Shown here: positions 31,844 through 42,000 of the stretch, piece by piece
Position numbering within the stretch: position 1 is the first letter of the stretch
How the letters are laid out: the number at the start of each line of letters is the position of its first letter
Assembly (NCBI RefSeq): GCF_003046315.1
Contig: NZ_PZZP01000001.1
Coordinates: 1,860,001-1,924,000 of the forward strand
Direction of reading: 5' to 3'
From: Desmospora activa DSM 45169
GTDB taxonomy: Bacteria > Bacillota > Bacilli > Thermoactinomycetales > DSM-45169
Length of the DNA stretch: 64,000 bases
Translations under genes and position numbers: made by a program
The notes under the pieces: model-generated
Databases searched by the model: none
What the model saw: only the letters and a program-made list of their open reading frames with translations
Told to the model about the DNA's origin: nothing

Positions 31844-32530
31844 TTACCCCTCCTGTGGTCTGCCTCTGTAGTATACACAACTTTGCTGAAGTGGGCATCC
31901 CACACAACGGGGCTTTCCTTTACGACAGTGATCTTTCCCCAACTCCACCAATAACGCATGCAATCGCGAAAGATTCGATCTCTGTTCCAATGTGGTGATA
32001 ACCGTTCGCCTAACAAAATCATCCTCCAGCTCAGTAATCCCCAGCCAACGCGACCAAATGCGCCGGCTGTATGCATCGACGACAAAAGTAGACCGTGCGA
32101 GGGCATCGGAAAGAATCAGGTCGGCGGTTTCCGCCCCGATACCACGAATCGAGAGCAACTCTTGCCGCAAATGGAGAGTAGACATTGTGTGAAAAAACTC
32201 CTTCCCGCCCGCTTCTGTCCACCACTGAGCCAAGCGAATAAGAGTCGCCGCTTTGGCGTGATAAAAACCGGCAGGTCGAATTTGTTGGCGCAGTACCGCT
32301 TCATCCAGAGCGGCCAAGGTTGCCGGTTGCGTCCACCCTGCTTTTCGCAATGCAGTCAAAGCTTGAAACGCTTGTCGCCATGTCGTCCGTTGCACCAACA
32401 CAGCGCCAATCGCCCGCTCAAAGGAATCCTCCACTCCCCACCACTCAGCCGTCGTCAAGGCCGGACGCCATTGGCGGAGTATCTCCCACCCCTGTCTCAC
32501 CGCAGTGGGAGTCAGCTTTTTCGCAATCAT
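31844..32530 (-). CDS. Endonuclease III-related HhH-GPD protein (COG2231/MagIII-like)
   Basis: 228 residues. Helix-hairpin-helix LLSIRGIGAETADLILSDAL is followed by catalytic Asp in FVVDAYSRRIWSRW and a C-terminal 4Fe-4S cluster with the exact C-x6-C-x2-C-x5-C spacing (Cys202, 209, 212, 218). The lyase lysine that follows the hairpin in endonuclease III is replaced by Glu-Thr, so it is expected to be a monofunctional glycosylase, as in COG2231 and MagIII-type 3-methyladenine glycosylases. Damage specificity cannot be read from sequence. It lies between an FAA hydrolase gene (2 bp) and a YqkB-like gene (2 bp). Confidence 0.82.
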   Translation of the reverse strand: MIAKKLTPTAVRQGWEILRQWRPALTTAEWWGVEDSFERAIGAVLVQRTTWRQAFQALTALRKAGWTQPATLAALDEAVLRQQIRPAGFYHAKAATLIRLAQWWTEAGGKEFFHTMSTLHLRQELLSIRGIGAETADLILSDALARSTFVVDAYSRRIWSRWLGITELEDDFVRRTVITTLEQRSNLSRLHALLVELGKDHCRKGKPRCVGCPLQQSCVYYRGRPQEG

Positions 32531-32532
32531 GT

Positions 32533-33288
32533 TCAGCCAACCACAGGATGAGACAACCGACCCAGGCCTTCAATCTCCATCTCTACCTGATCACCAGCGG
32601 CCAACGGTCCAACTCCGGCAGGGGTGCCGGTCAAGATTACATCGCCGGATTCCAGCGGAAAGACCGCTGACAAGGCGGCGATCAATCGCGGGATCGAATG
32701 GACCATCTCCGCCGTCGATCCCTCTTGTTTCAGTTCGTTATTCACCCACAGTCGAAGGGTGCGGTCGGTGGGGTCCCAGTCCGTTTCAATCCAGGGACCC
32801 ACCGGTTTAAAGGTATCATGGGATTTGGAACGGGTAAATTGACCATCCTTTTTTTGTTGGACGCGGTTGGTGATATCTAAGGCACAGGTATAGCCCCAAA
32901 TATGATCCCACGCTTGTTCCTCAGGAATATTCTTGCCCGGGGTTCCAATCACCACCGCCAACTCCGCCTCATGCTCAATGCGATCTTCTCGGTTCGGCAG
33001 GCGGATCGTCTCCCCGTCTGCAATAATCGCCGTAGGGGAAACCAGAAAAAAGAGCGGTTCCGTCGGCACTTCATTCCCTTTTTCCGCAGCATGCTTAGCA
33101 TAATTGCGCCCGATAGCGATCAGTTTACGCGGATGGACAGGAGCAGGCAGAGCCGTTGGAGCTGCCACAGGCTCCTCTTCAGCTGTAAACGACCCCCACG
33201 GCTCCCCCACAACCAGTTGGATGCGCCCATCCTCTAATCGATAACCCCATCGGATGCCATTTCCCGACGGAATACGAACCCATTTCAT
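32533..33288 (-). CDS. Fumarylacetoacetate hydrolase-family protein
   Basis: 251 residues from the ATG at 33286-33288 (AGGAGGAAAAATTGG upstream). The FAH fold is clear: IGRNYAKHAAEKGNEVPTEPLFFLVSP, the metal-binding EHEAELAVVIG, ALDITNRVQQKKDGQFTRSKSHDTFKPVGPWI, and VILTGTPAGVGPL. Bacterial members hydrolyse or decarboxylate 3-oxoacids such as oxaloacetate, acylpyruvates or homoprotocatechuate-pathway intermediates with Mg2+. No aromatic-degradation genes are nearby, so an acylpyruvase or oxaloacetate decarboxylase role is more likely. Operon with the next two genes. Confidence 0.88.
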   Translation of the reverse strand: MKWVRIPSGNGIRWGYRLEDGRIQLVVGEPWGSFTAEEEPVAAPTALPAPVHPRKLIAIGRNYAKHAAEKGNEVPTEPLFFLVSPTAIIADGETIRLPNREDRIEHEAELAVVIGTPGKNIPEEQAWDHIWGYTCALDITNRVQQKKDGQFTRSKSHDTFKPVGPWIETDWDPTDRTLRLWVNNELKQEGSTAEMVHSIPRLIAALSAVFPLESGDVILTGTPAGVGPLAAGDQVEMEIEGLGRLSHPVVG

Positions 33289-33310
33289 CCAATTTTTCCT
33301 CCTTTTTATA

Positions 33311-33334
33311 AAAACGGCACCCATGATGGGCGCC
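33311..33334 (-). terminator. Terminator after pepA
   Basis: GGCGCCCAT / ATGGGTGCC hairpin on the minus strand (one G-U), followed by GTTTTTAT. Confidence 0.75.
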
Positions 33335-33340
33335 TCCTGA

Positions 33341-34840
33341 TTATTTACCAAACCCAACGGCCAATTGGGTCAAGGTTCTAACGGCAACGCCGGTGGCACC
33401 TTTGTTGTGGATCCCATCATCCTTTTTTGTATCAGCGGTGCCGGCGATATCCAAGTGAACCCAAGGCGTCTCCTCTGCAAAATGTTTAAGAAACATGCCA
33501 CCCTGGATCACACCGGCGACAGAGCCGTTCACATTTTTAAGATCAGCGACATTACTTTTCAGATATTCATCGTATTCCGGAAATAAGGGCAACTCCCATA
33601 CCTTTTCCCCGGTCAAGAGAGCAGCTTCTTTCACCTGGGCGGCCCAGTCGTCATGATTGGTCATCAGACCGGTGGTAGTGTGACCGAGCGCAATAATAAC
33701 GGCTCCGGTTAAGGTGGCCACATTTACTAACGATGTCGCTCCCAATCGACGGGCATAACTGATGCCATCCGCCAATACCAATCGACCCTCGGCATCGGTA
33801 TGATTAATCTCAATCGTTTTACCGCTAAAGGAGCCGATAACGTCGCCAGGGCGGTAACCGTCACCGTTGATCATATTTTCACAGGCGGGAATCACCGCCA
33901 TCACATTGCAATGGGGTTTTAAACGGCCAATCGCTTCCATCGCGCCAAAAACGGCGGCAGCACCGGCCATATCCCCTTTCATCTCTTCCATTCCCCGTCC
34001 CGGTTTCACCTGGATCCCACCGGAGTCAAAGGTAATGCCTTTACCGACCAACCCCAGCATCTCCTGACTCTCCGGCGCTCCACGATGGGTGAGAACGATC
34101 ATCTGTGCCGGTTCCCCGGCACGACCGACGGACAACAACGCATCCATCCCTAGTTCAACCAGACGCTCTTCCGTTAAAATATCCGCTTCTAACCCGTATT
34201 GATCCGCTAATTCCCGCGAACGTTCTGCCAAAGTCGAAGGGGTCAATTTGTTGGCGGGCTCATTGACCAGATCACGGGCGGTCTTGGTAGCGGCGGCAAA
34301 GGCGATCCCCCGTTCCAACCCTGCTTTTAGCGCAGAATCACTCACTCCCTCCAACGCTAACCAGACTGTTTCCAGTTCCTGTTTCTCCGTCTGCTCTTTC
34401 GTTTTATAGCCATCATAACGATAAGTGCCCAGTTCAATCCCTTCCACCAGCGCTTGTACCCAATCGGCGGAGTTGAACCGTTCTTTCAGCCGGGCAGAGG
34501 AACAACCGATCGCTAATTGTTTGATACCCGCCTTTCGCGCCGTCTTAGCCGCGAGAGCCATTCCGTTGCGCCAGCGGTCCAAATCGAGATCGCTTTCTTT
34601 TCCCAAGCCGACGATCAAAAGTCGTTTGGCCGGAATCTTGCCCCAGTTATGTACTAAGCGGATTTCCCGATATCTACCGGTAATCTCCCCTTCGCTCACC
34701 AGTTGCGACAGCCGATGATCCAGTGCTTCATCCAACATCCGGGTGCAGCCTTTGAGCGCTTCCTCACCCTGTGTATGAACGACGACAATCCCATCCGTTG
34801 CCAGCCTCTCCACCGGTTCCTTTGTCATTCTCCACTCCAT
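33341..34840 (-). CDS. pepA: Leucyl aminopeptidase (peptidase M17)
   Basis: 499 residues. The C-terminal catalytic domain has GKGITFDSGGIQVKPG, MKGDMAGAAAVFG and the signature NHTDAEGRLVLADG, with a bicarbonate-binding Arg, all ligands for the two-zinc site. The N-terminal 170 residues match the M17 cap domain. It removes N-terminal residues, preferably Leu, as a cytosolic hexamer. The ATG at 34838-34840 follows GGAGGGAGTAAC; the longer frame has no ribosome binding site. Monocistronic, with its own terminator. Confidence 0.95.
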   Translation of the reverse strand: MEWRMTKEPVERLATDGIVVVHTQGEEALKGCTRMLDEALDHRLSQLVSEGEITGRYREIRLVHNWGKIPAKRLLIVGLGKESDLDLDRWRNGMALAAKTARKAGIKQLAIGCSSARLKERFNSADWVQALVEGIELGTYRYDGYKTKEQTEKQELETVWLALEGVSDSALKAGLERGIAFAAATKTARDLVNEPANKLTPSTLAERSRELADQYGLEADILTEERLVELGMDALLSVGRAGEPAQMIVLTHRGAPESQEMLGLVGKGITFDSGGIQVKPGRGMEEMKGDMAGAAAVFGAMEAIGRLKPHCNVMAVIPACENMINGDGYRPGDVIGSFSGKTIEINHTDAEGRLVLADGISYARRLGATSLVNVATLTGAVIIALGHTTTGLMTNHDDWAAQVKEAALLTGEKVWELPLFPEYDEYLKSNVADLKNVNGSVAGVIQGGMFLKHFAEETPWVHLDIAGTADTKKDDGIHNKGATGVAVRTLTQLAVGFGK

Positions 34841-34972
34841 GTTACTCCCTCCTGTCGCACATGATAAAAAAGCGTATCCCGCATCGCGGAGATACACTCA
34901 ATTTATTTCGACAACAGTAGGGAATCTCCTTCTTTTCATCCACATTCAATCAGAGGCAATTTCATCCTCGTC

Positions 34973-35164
34973 TTAAAGTGCTTCCAACTGAAGCATTTCT
35001 TGGCGCAATTCCTGCAAACGGGCCTTACATTGATCCACCCGATGTGTGTTGTTTTCAAGCAACGCTTCATACAACAGGGCCAACTCATAATCCAGTTCCA
35101 GACGCAGGACAGGGATCCGCTTTTCCGGCTCCCGGCAACGGAATGCTTTGATCACATCTTCCAT
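34973..35164 (-). CDS. Small helical hypothetical protein
   Basis: 63 residues from the ATG at 35162-35164, with GGAAGGGG about 10 bases upstream. Wholly helical and charged (LELDYELALLYEALLENNTHRVDQCKARLQELRQEMLQLEAL), coiled-coil-like, no membrane segment. A longer frame (to 35287) adds a Gly/Pro/Ser-rich stretch and is less likely. I do not recognise it; it resembles the many small helical proteins of spore-forming Bacillales. Confidence 0.5.
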   Translation of the reverse strand: MEDVIKAFRCREPEKRIPVLRLELDYELALLYEALLENNTHRVDQCKARLQELRQEMLQLEAL

Positions 35165-35467
35165 GGTTGCAGCACCCCTTCCTATGGGAGAAGATATGCC
35201 CCCCACTCGTCCGGACGAGAGAGGACCGATTGGGTCAAACGATGGATTCCATGGATCATCTGGCTCCATCTTTGACCCCTTAAACAAGAATTAAACCTCG
35301 GCCCGTATTGAACGAATATTATTTCTATTTATGATACGCAATCTCCCTAAAAGTGGTCACGGATATCTTCCCTTTCTCTCTGCTTCTTCATGCCCAAAAT
35401 AGGTTTGAATGAGAGAGTGTTGTGATAACATAGATAAGGATCAGCTTCTATTAAAGGCGGTGTTTCC

Positions 35468-36118
35468 GTGGCCTTTCATGGTTTTACACAATCAGATTTT
35501 AATGTATTTTCCATTCCCGGTTTAGAGCCTCGGATGGAAGCCTTAAAAGAACGAATTCGGCCCAACTTGGAGGCGTTGGGTGAAGAGATGGCTCCGTTTT
35601 TATCCGATTTGACCGGGGAAACCATGTATGTTCATGTGGCCAAACATGCCCGGCGCAGTGTTCATCCTCCCGCTGAAACATGGGTAGCATGGTCTTCACA
35701 AAAACGTGGATACAAATCCCTTCCCCACTTTCAGGTTGGACTGCGGGAGCAGGAGTGCTTCGCCATGTTTGCCCTCATCTATGAATATCCGCGCAAACCG
35801 GAGTTTGCACGGGATTTGCTGGAGCAGCTGGATGAAGTCTTGCCCACCCTTCCGCGCCATTTTGTCATCTCCCAAGACCACACCCGACCGGAGACAGACT
35901 CTCTGCAGGAATTGGGACAGGAAGGGTTGCAGCGGGTCCTGGAGCGGTTGCAACGCGTAAAAAAAGCGGAATTTCTGTGTGGATCACTCCACCAGCACAA
36001 TGAATCCCTACTCCATAAGCCTGACGTGCTGAAAAAAGTTGGAAACCACCTTTTCCCAAGTTGCTCCACTGTATCGACTGGCGCAGCCGTGAGCGGGTGC
36101 AGCCGGCTCCGATTATAA
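35468..36118 (+). CDS. yktB: YktB-like protein (DUF1054), 3' end frameshifted
   Basis: The first about 185 residues match DUF1054: FHGFTQSDFNVFSIPGLEPRMEALKERIRPNLEALGEEM and VHVAKHARRSVHPPAETWVAWS, to SLHQHNESLLHKPDVLKK. After an A6 run near 36033-36038 this frame continues with an atypical tail (SCSTVSTGAAVSGCSRLRL). The +1 frame instead gives ETTFSQVAPLYRLAQP and a stop at 36090-36092, the family's normal C-terminus. The gene therefore carries a one-base insertion (or a sequencing error), and the native length is about 207 residues. Function unknown. The GTG/ATG-region start has GGCGGTG upstream. Confidence 0.8.
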   Translation: MAFHGFTQSDFNVFSIPGLEPRMEALKERIRPNLEALGEEMAPFLSDLTGETMYVHVAKHARRSVHPPAETWVAWSSQKRGYKSLPHFQVGLREQECFAMFALIYEYPRKPEFARDLLEQLDEVLPTLPRHFVISQDHTRPETDSLQELGQEGLQRVLERLQRVKKAEFLCGSLHQHNESLLHKPDVLKKVGNHLFPSCSTVSTGAAVSGCSRLRL

Positions 36119-36168
36119 GAAAACATGATCGGATCGTTCCCACTTTCCACTTAAAGCGGGATCAATCG

Positions 36169-36195
36169 ACCCTTCCTGATTGGAAGGGTATTTTT
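36169..36195 (+). terminator. Terminator of yktB
   Basis: 8-bp stem ACCCTTCC / GGAAGGGT, 5-base loop, then ATTTTTG. Confidence 0.8.
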
Positions 36196-36424
36196 GCGGT
36201 TTTTTCACTATTGTATAATAACAATTTTATAATGTCCACAATTGTCCTATAACAACGAATTCTAAAGAAAAAGAAGGGCTTCCTCCCCCTCCGTACAGAT
36301 ACTATAGCAATAAATTGAAAAACGCATCGCCGATTATGCAACCTTTCCCCGCCCGAACTCGAAAAAGATCACCGATCCATATATTAGCGACAGGAAGGTT
36401 TAAGATAAAGGCTCGCTACTCTCG
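36196..36424. other. AT-rich intergenic region
   Basis: About 230 bp between convergent transcripts; no ORF or RNA gene recognised. Confidence 0.35.
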
Positions 36425-36901
36425 TTATTGTTCCACCCTCAGTCGAAACATGTACACCACCTGCCCGCTGTTCCCCTGATTATTCCACGTTGCATGGATT
36501 TGAATAAAGTATGTCCCTTCTTCCTCTGGTCCAGCCAATTCCAAAATCTTTGCTTCAGTAGCCGTTCGGATACGCATCTTTTCCGGTCCAGACTGGAGAA
36601 AGATGATATCATAGGGAGCCGGATCGGAAAAGGAGATCCGAATATCACTTCCAGGCCGCGTTTCAATAAGAGGGGCTTTTTCGGGATCATGCCACATGCC
36701 ATTTTCTGTACACGGCTCATTCCAACATTGAACATCGGTCTTCAATGGGGCTTTGCGAATTTCATCATTTACAATTCGGACAACAGGTGGTGAAGCCGGT
36801 TTTTGCTCTTTTTCTGCAACTTGATCCGATGTTAGGTTCGTTTCAAACGTGCATCCCACCAGTAAAGCAGGAACCAGTAGGGAAATGATACGACAAACCA
36901 T
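36425..36901 (-). CDS. Putative lipoprotein
   Basis: 158 residues with a short lipoprotein signal (lipobox LLVGC, Cys17) and GGAGGACGAT upstream of the ATG. After a 25-residue spacer comes one compact domain ending in beta-strands (PYDIIFLQSGPEKMRIRTATEAKILELAGPEEEGTYFIQIHATWNNQGNSGQVVYMFRLRVE), which reads as an immunoglobulin-like sandwich. Two cysteines (CWNEPC) lie near the domain start. I do not recognise a family. It is monocistronic and divergent from speA. Confidence 0.65.
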   Translation of the reverse strand: MVCRIISLLVPALLVGCTFETNLTSDQVAEKEQKPASPPVVRIVNDEIRKAPLKTDVQCWNEPCTENGMWHDPEKAPLIETRPGSDIRISFSDPAPYDIIFLQSGPEKMRIRTATEAKILELAGPEEEGTYFIQIHATWNNQGNSGQVVYMFRLRVEQ

Positions 36902-37190
36902 TTTTATCGTCCTCCGCTTATCGGGTTCTTACCATCTGATCGATTAGAACGTGGCCCGTTTTGAATCCTGTCCAAACACTGAAAATCGCTGTTCCTGTAA
37001 TAATAACTCCTGGGCTTTGAGTTGACAAAGACTGGATCGATGCAGTGTATTCATCACCCGACTCCATCCACGTTTCCCACCGGTTCCCTTAATGGAAAAC
37101 GAGCCTTGTCTCACCATCTCCCCTTTTCCAGCCCTTGCGACTCTGCTATACTTGTCAGGATGGATTTTTGATGAGAAAGGTAGACCGCCG

Positions 37191-38648
37191 TTGACGTACA
37201 ATCAGTTTGAAACTCCTTTATTTACCCACTTACAACGACATGCTCAAAAGAATCCCACTCCTTTTCATATTCCGGGACATAAAAAAGGAAAAGGGATGGA
37301 TCCTGAATTTCGCCGCTTTATCGGTGAACGGGCTCTGTCCATCGATTTGATCAATATTGAACCGTTGGATGATCTTCACCACCCTGACGGAGTGATCCGT
37401 GAAGCACAGGAACTGGCGGCACAAGCTTTCGGGGCTGACCACACTTTTTTCTCTGTGCAGGGAACCAGTGGCGCCATCATGACTATGGTTTTGTCTGTCT
37501 GCCATCCCGGGGATAAAATTATCGTTCCCCGTAATGTTCATAAATCGGTATTATCCGCCATCATCCTGGCGGGAGGGCATCCTGTTTTCGTCCATCCGGA
37601 AATGGATGAAAGGCTGGGGATCGCCCACGGTGTCACACGACCAGAGGTGGAACGAGCGCTCGCTCTCCACCCTGAAGCCAAAGCGGTCCTGTTGATCAAT
37701 CCCACCTACTACGGTGTAGCGGCCCATATCAAGGAGATCGTCGATACCGTCCATGCTCACGGTATCCCCGTGTTGGTGGATGAAGCCCATGGAGTGCATA
37801 CGCATTTTCATGAGGGGCTTCCTCTTTCTGCGATGCAGGCCGGAGCCGACATGGCCGCCACCAGTATGCATAAATTGGGCGGATCGCTCACCCAGAGCTC
37901 CGTCCTCAATTTGAAAGAAGGACGAGTCAATCCCCGGCGGGTGCAGTCAATCATCAGTATGTTGACGACCACCTCCACTTCTTATTTGTTGCTGGCTTCA
38001 TTGGACGCCGCCAGGCGCTATCTGGCCATCCATGGACATGAACGGCTGGAAGCGACGCTAGCCTTAGCCAAAAACGCCCGCCGCCGCATCAATCAAATCC
38101 CCGGTTTCCACTGTGTCGGACGGGAAATTTTAGGTGAAAAAGCCACTTATGATATGGATGAAACCAAACTGATCATCCATCTTCACGGCTTAGGAATCAC
38201 CGGCTACGATGCGGAAAAATGGTTGCGACACCACCACAACATCGAAGTGGAATTGAGCGATCTTACCAACATCCTCTGCTTGATCACACCTGGAGATGAT
38301 GAATCCAGCATCAATATCTTGCTGCAGGGACTAACGGCGCTGTCGCAACAATTTTACGACCCTGCGCGAAAAAACGGCGGCCCTGTCCGGACCCCGGAGA
38401 TTCCGCAACTGGCGCTCTCCCCCCGGGATGCGTTTTACGCCGATACGGTTGCCGTTCCTTTTACACAGTCCGAAGGACGTATTATCGCTGAATTCATCAT
38501 GATCTATCCCCCCGGAATCCCGGTGTTACTTCCCGGTGAACGGATCACCCGAGACAACATCGATTACATCCGTGAACACATGGAAGCCGGCCTTCCGGTT
38601 CAAGGACCGGAAGATCCCAAGATTCAGATGGTGCGGGTGATTAAATAA
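37191..38648 (+). CDS. speA: Arginine decarboxylase, aspartate aminotransferase fold
   Basis: 485 residues. Near-continuous match to Bacillus SpeA: FHIPGHKKGKGMDPEFRRFIGE, IDLINIEPLDDLHHP, FGADHTFFSVQGTSGAIMTMVL, VDEAHGVHTHFH, and the PLP lysine in ATSMHKLGGSLTQSS. The C-terminal domain has IIAEFIMIYPPGIPVLLPGE and ends GLPVQGPEDPKIQMVRVIK. It makes agmatine from arginine for polyamine synthesis. The TTG at 37191 was chosen because the product then starts at the SpeA N-terminus (NQFETPLFTHLQRHA), with AAAGGT upstream. No speE/speB is adjacent. Confidence 0.9.
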   Translation: MTYNQFETPLFTHLQRHAQKNPTPFHIPGHKKGKGMDPEFRRFIGERALSIDLINIEPLDDLHHPDGVIREAQELAAQAFGADHTFFSVQGTSGAIMTMVLSVCHPGDKIIVPRNVHKSVLSAIILAGGHPVFVHPEMDERLGIAHGVTRPEVERALALHPEAKAVLLINPTYYGVAAHIKEIVDTVHAHGIPVLVDEAHGVHTHFHEGLPLSAMQAGADMAATSMHKLGGSLTQSSVLNLKEGRVNPRRVQSIISMLTTTSTSYLLLASLDAARRYLAIHGHERLEATLALAKNARRRINQIPGFHCVGREILGEKATYDMDETKLIIHLHGLGITGYDAEKWLRHHHNIEVELSDLTNILCLITPGDDESSINILLQGLTALSQQFYDPARKNGGPVRTPEIPQLALSPRDAFYADTVAVPFTQSEGRIIAEFIMIYPPGIPVLLPGERITRDNIDYIREHMEAGLPVQGPEDPKIQMVRVIK

Positions 38649-38671
38649 AAATTACTAAACAAAGCAAGTTA

Positions 38672-38703
38672 GAGGCGCGATCTTCGTTTTCGCGTCTCTT
38701 TTT
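38672..38703 (+). terminator. Terminator of speA
   Basis: 9-bp stem GAGGCGCGA / TCGCGTCTC (one G-U), then TTTTTTC. Confidence 0.8.
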
Positions 38704-38825
38704 CATTCTGTGAGAAGCATTTCGTCATCTTCAAACCCAATTAGCGGGCCAACGGGTAGCCATTGGTTGAAGCCTCTTTGGTTGAAGCAGTAACCATAAA
38801 GAATTACAAGAATGATTAAATATGA
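38704..38825. other. Short spacer left of the second YD-repeat locus
   Basis: No supported gene. A minus-strand open frame of 68 codons (to 38909) runs through the conserved leader and has no ribosome binding site. Confidence 0.3.
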
Positions 38826-39039
38826 GTAAAAAATATTTCTTTTGTAGGAGGAAAACGTCGGAATCCGTCGAAAATAAATCTTTGCCTTAATGTGAGGTGA
38901 ATTTTTCATTTCTTGATGCTGGAATTAAAAATAACAATGTTGGATTTAGAGGTGATAAAAGGAAAATAAAAACCAATCTCAATCAATCTTACCCAGTCTC
39001 ATCCATCAGTCACAAAAAAATCGAGAGGAGAACAGATAC
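38826..39039 (+). promoter_or_regulatory. Conserved leader of the second YD-repeat gene
   Basis: Homologous to 15909-16100, with the same ordered features: the AAAATATTTCTTTT start, GGAGGAAAA, two CGTCG motifs 10 bp apart (38856 and 38866), CGTCGAA, GTGAGGT, GGATTTAGAGGTGAT, and a GAGAGGAGAACA ribosome binding site before a TTG start. Confidence 0.5.
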
Positions 39040-42000
39040 TTGTCTAATACTGTGATGAAACGACTGTCTTGGATTTCGATTATCGTCATCATCGCACTGG
39101 CCGGAGCTACCCTGCTTCCGGATTATTCCAAGGCATATGCTGCAAGTAAAGCCGCAGAGGAACGAAAAAACCAAAAGCATGAGATTGCCGGAATGCGAAC
39201 GGAAAATTCCAAAACCTACATCAAGGGCGATAATACATATGTTTTGGAAGAGTACCTGGAACCAATTCATTTTAAGGAAGATGGAAAATGGCAAGAGATT
39301 GACAACGAAATCCAATCCGTCACCTCCAATGACGCGATGGATGAAGGTCTCATCTATGAAAACAAAGCCAACAGCTACCGTGCTGGCTTTGCCGCCAATA
39401 GTGGAGCGGATCCCCTCCTGCGCTTTCAACTGGACCATGCCGCAGTTCAGTTTTCACTGGTCGACGGCGAAGCGGTAAAAGCAGAGAAAAAGGAGAATCA
39501 AATTGCTTACAACAACGTCTATCCTGATACCCATCTCGTCTACTATACCGATAACACCGGGGTTAAAGAAGAATGGGTTCTCGACAAATACCACGGACAG
39601 TCTAAATTGACGATGGCTTTTGAAACCGACAGTGTTGAAGCAAAAAAACAGAAAGACGGTTCCATTGACTTTGTCAATGAGAAAGGAGAAGCCCTTTTCT
39701 CTATCTCCCGCCCCTTTATGGTGGATAAAAACCTGCTTTACTCTGGAGATGTTCAATTTACCCTCCGGGAAGAGAAGGGTCAAACCTATCTCGACTTGGA
39801 GTTGGATGAAAAGTGGCTCAAAGATCCAGACCGTTCCTATCCGGTGACGGTGGACCCCTCCCTGATCGTACAAGGTTCCGACAAAACAAAGGACACCTTT
39901 GTCGGGGAGAAGGAACCCACTCGTAACTTTGGTACCCTTACCTATTTCACTGTTGGCAACAATCCTGACCACGGGAGAAGCCGTGCCTTACTGAAGTTTG
40001 AGCTACAACCGATCCTCAGCAATGCAACCATCACCTCAGCCAAACTGAGCGTCTACCAGACCAATGCTTCATCCGTGTCACAACGGGAAAATCTGCACCC
40101 GATCATTACGGATTGGTCTGAAACCGGGGCAACTTGGAACAACCAACCTCAGGTGAGAGATGCCATCGCCAACCAAACCGTAACCGATGCCGGTTGGTAT
40201 GATTTCTTCCTGACCGCCCTAGTCCGTGACTGGTACAGTGGAAAAACCGCAAACTATGGCGTTTCCATTCGTCATGCTACGGAAACCAATGATCGCAAGT
40301 CCTATTTTTCCAGCGAGTATGCGGCTGATCCGACCCGAAAACCCAAGCTAACGATTACCTATACCATCGATCCCTTGGGCAAGGAAGAGTTCTGGACCAC
40401 TGCAGCTTCCAATGTAAATACCTATAACGGAAATTTCTTCTTGGAGGAAACGGATGTCAGCATCGCTGGGCGTGGTATTCCAGCAACGGTGGAACGGGCG
40501 TACAATAGCCGCTCATCCGAAAAAGGGATCTTCGGCTACGGTTGGACCTCCAACTTAGAACAGCGCATCACTGATAACGGCCATGGCCCCCTGCTTTACA
40601 CCGATGGGGACGGAACCACCCATACCTTTATTTCCAACGGTGATGGCACTTATCAGGCGCCACCGGGAATCCACTTTGAGCTGACGAAAAAAAGCGGCTA
40701 CACCTTGGAGGATAATGACCAGACGAACTATCAGTTTAACACCGCTGGTCGTCTTACCTCGATCACCGATGCCAATAACAACAAGACGACCATCAGCTAT
40801 ACGGGAAACAATCCCACCAGTATCACTGATACATCCGGACGTAAAGTCAATCTTACGTTCAACACCAGCAACCATGTCACTAAGGTAACCAACCCAGCCA
40901 ATCGCACAACGGAATACACCTATGACACTGCCGGCAACCTCAAGACCGTAACCAAGAAGGATGCTGGCGATAATACCTTATCCACTATCACTTACGGGTA
41001 CGACGCCGATCACAATCTGACGTCGATCAAGGATGCCAACGGCAACGATAAAACGGTAGAATACGACAGCGAAGATCGGGTGAAGCAGCTTTCCCAACCC
41101 GTCACCATTGATGGAGAGAAAAAAGAGGCCACCACATCATTCCAGTACGATGCCATAAACAAAATCACGACCGTCACCAACCCTAAGGGAACCAAGACTG
41201 TTTACACCCATAACGAATATGCCAACGTCGTCCAAATCACCCAGGATCCTAACGGGTTAAACATCAAACAAACCTTTACCTACAACGACAAAAACGAACT
41301 AATCAGCGAGAAGGACGCTAATGCCAATGCCAACAACAGCGACGCCACCTACAACTATACTTACGATGATAACGGCAACCTAACCAGCGTTACCAACCCG
41401 TTAAATGAGAAATCGACGACGGAATACGATGAAAACAATAACCCGATTAAGGAGACGGACCCGGAAGGAAACACCACCACCAACGAATATGATGATAACG
41501 GCAATCCCACTTCCACCACAGATCCAGTGGAGAAATCTTCCGCCACCCTCGTGGATGATGTTGGCAATGTGATTGAAGAGACCACCGCCATGAGCCCAGG
41601 AGTGAATCTGGCCCGTAACGGTAGCTTTGAAAAGGGAAGCAGCAGCTTACCGGATGGATGGTACCAATTCCCGTCTACTTCAACCGCTGTCCACTGGGCC
41701 AACGGTGGGCTGACGGCCAACGGGATCACCTTGGGTGAAAAGAAGATCGAGATCGTGAACCCGACTGAAGATACCCTGATCGGCAGTGGTAGTAACTATA
41801 CGATTCCCTATGATTCCAATCAAACCTACTTTGCCAGTGGGATCGTCCAGACAGCAAACGCCCAGGGAAAAGCCGGCATTCAGATTACGGGTTATGATAA
41901 GGACAACAACATCACCGGCCGAATCAAATCTAACGAAATCAGCGGAACCCAGGGACCCATCCGTTTACATGCAGTGGCGGAAGCAGGAGCGTTTGATCCG

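Noticed and set aside
36020-36060. Programmed ribosomal frameshift in yktB
   Set aside because: The A6 run is in the wrong phase for a standard -1 slippery heptamer and the needed shift is +1; a one-base indel is simpler.
38703-38909. 68-codon minus-strand frame left of the second YD-repeat gene
   Set aside because: No ribosome binding site; it overlaps the leader conserved between the two YD-repeat loci and the paralogous leader does not keep it open.
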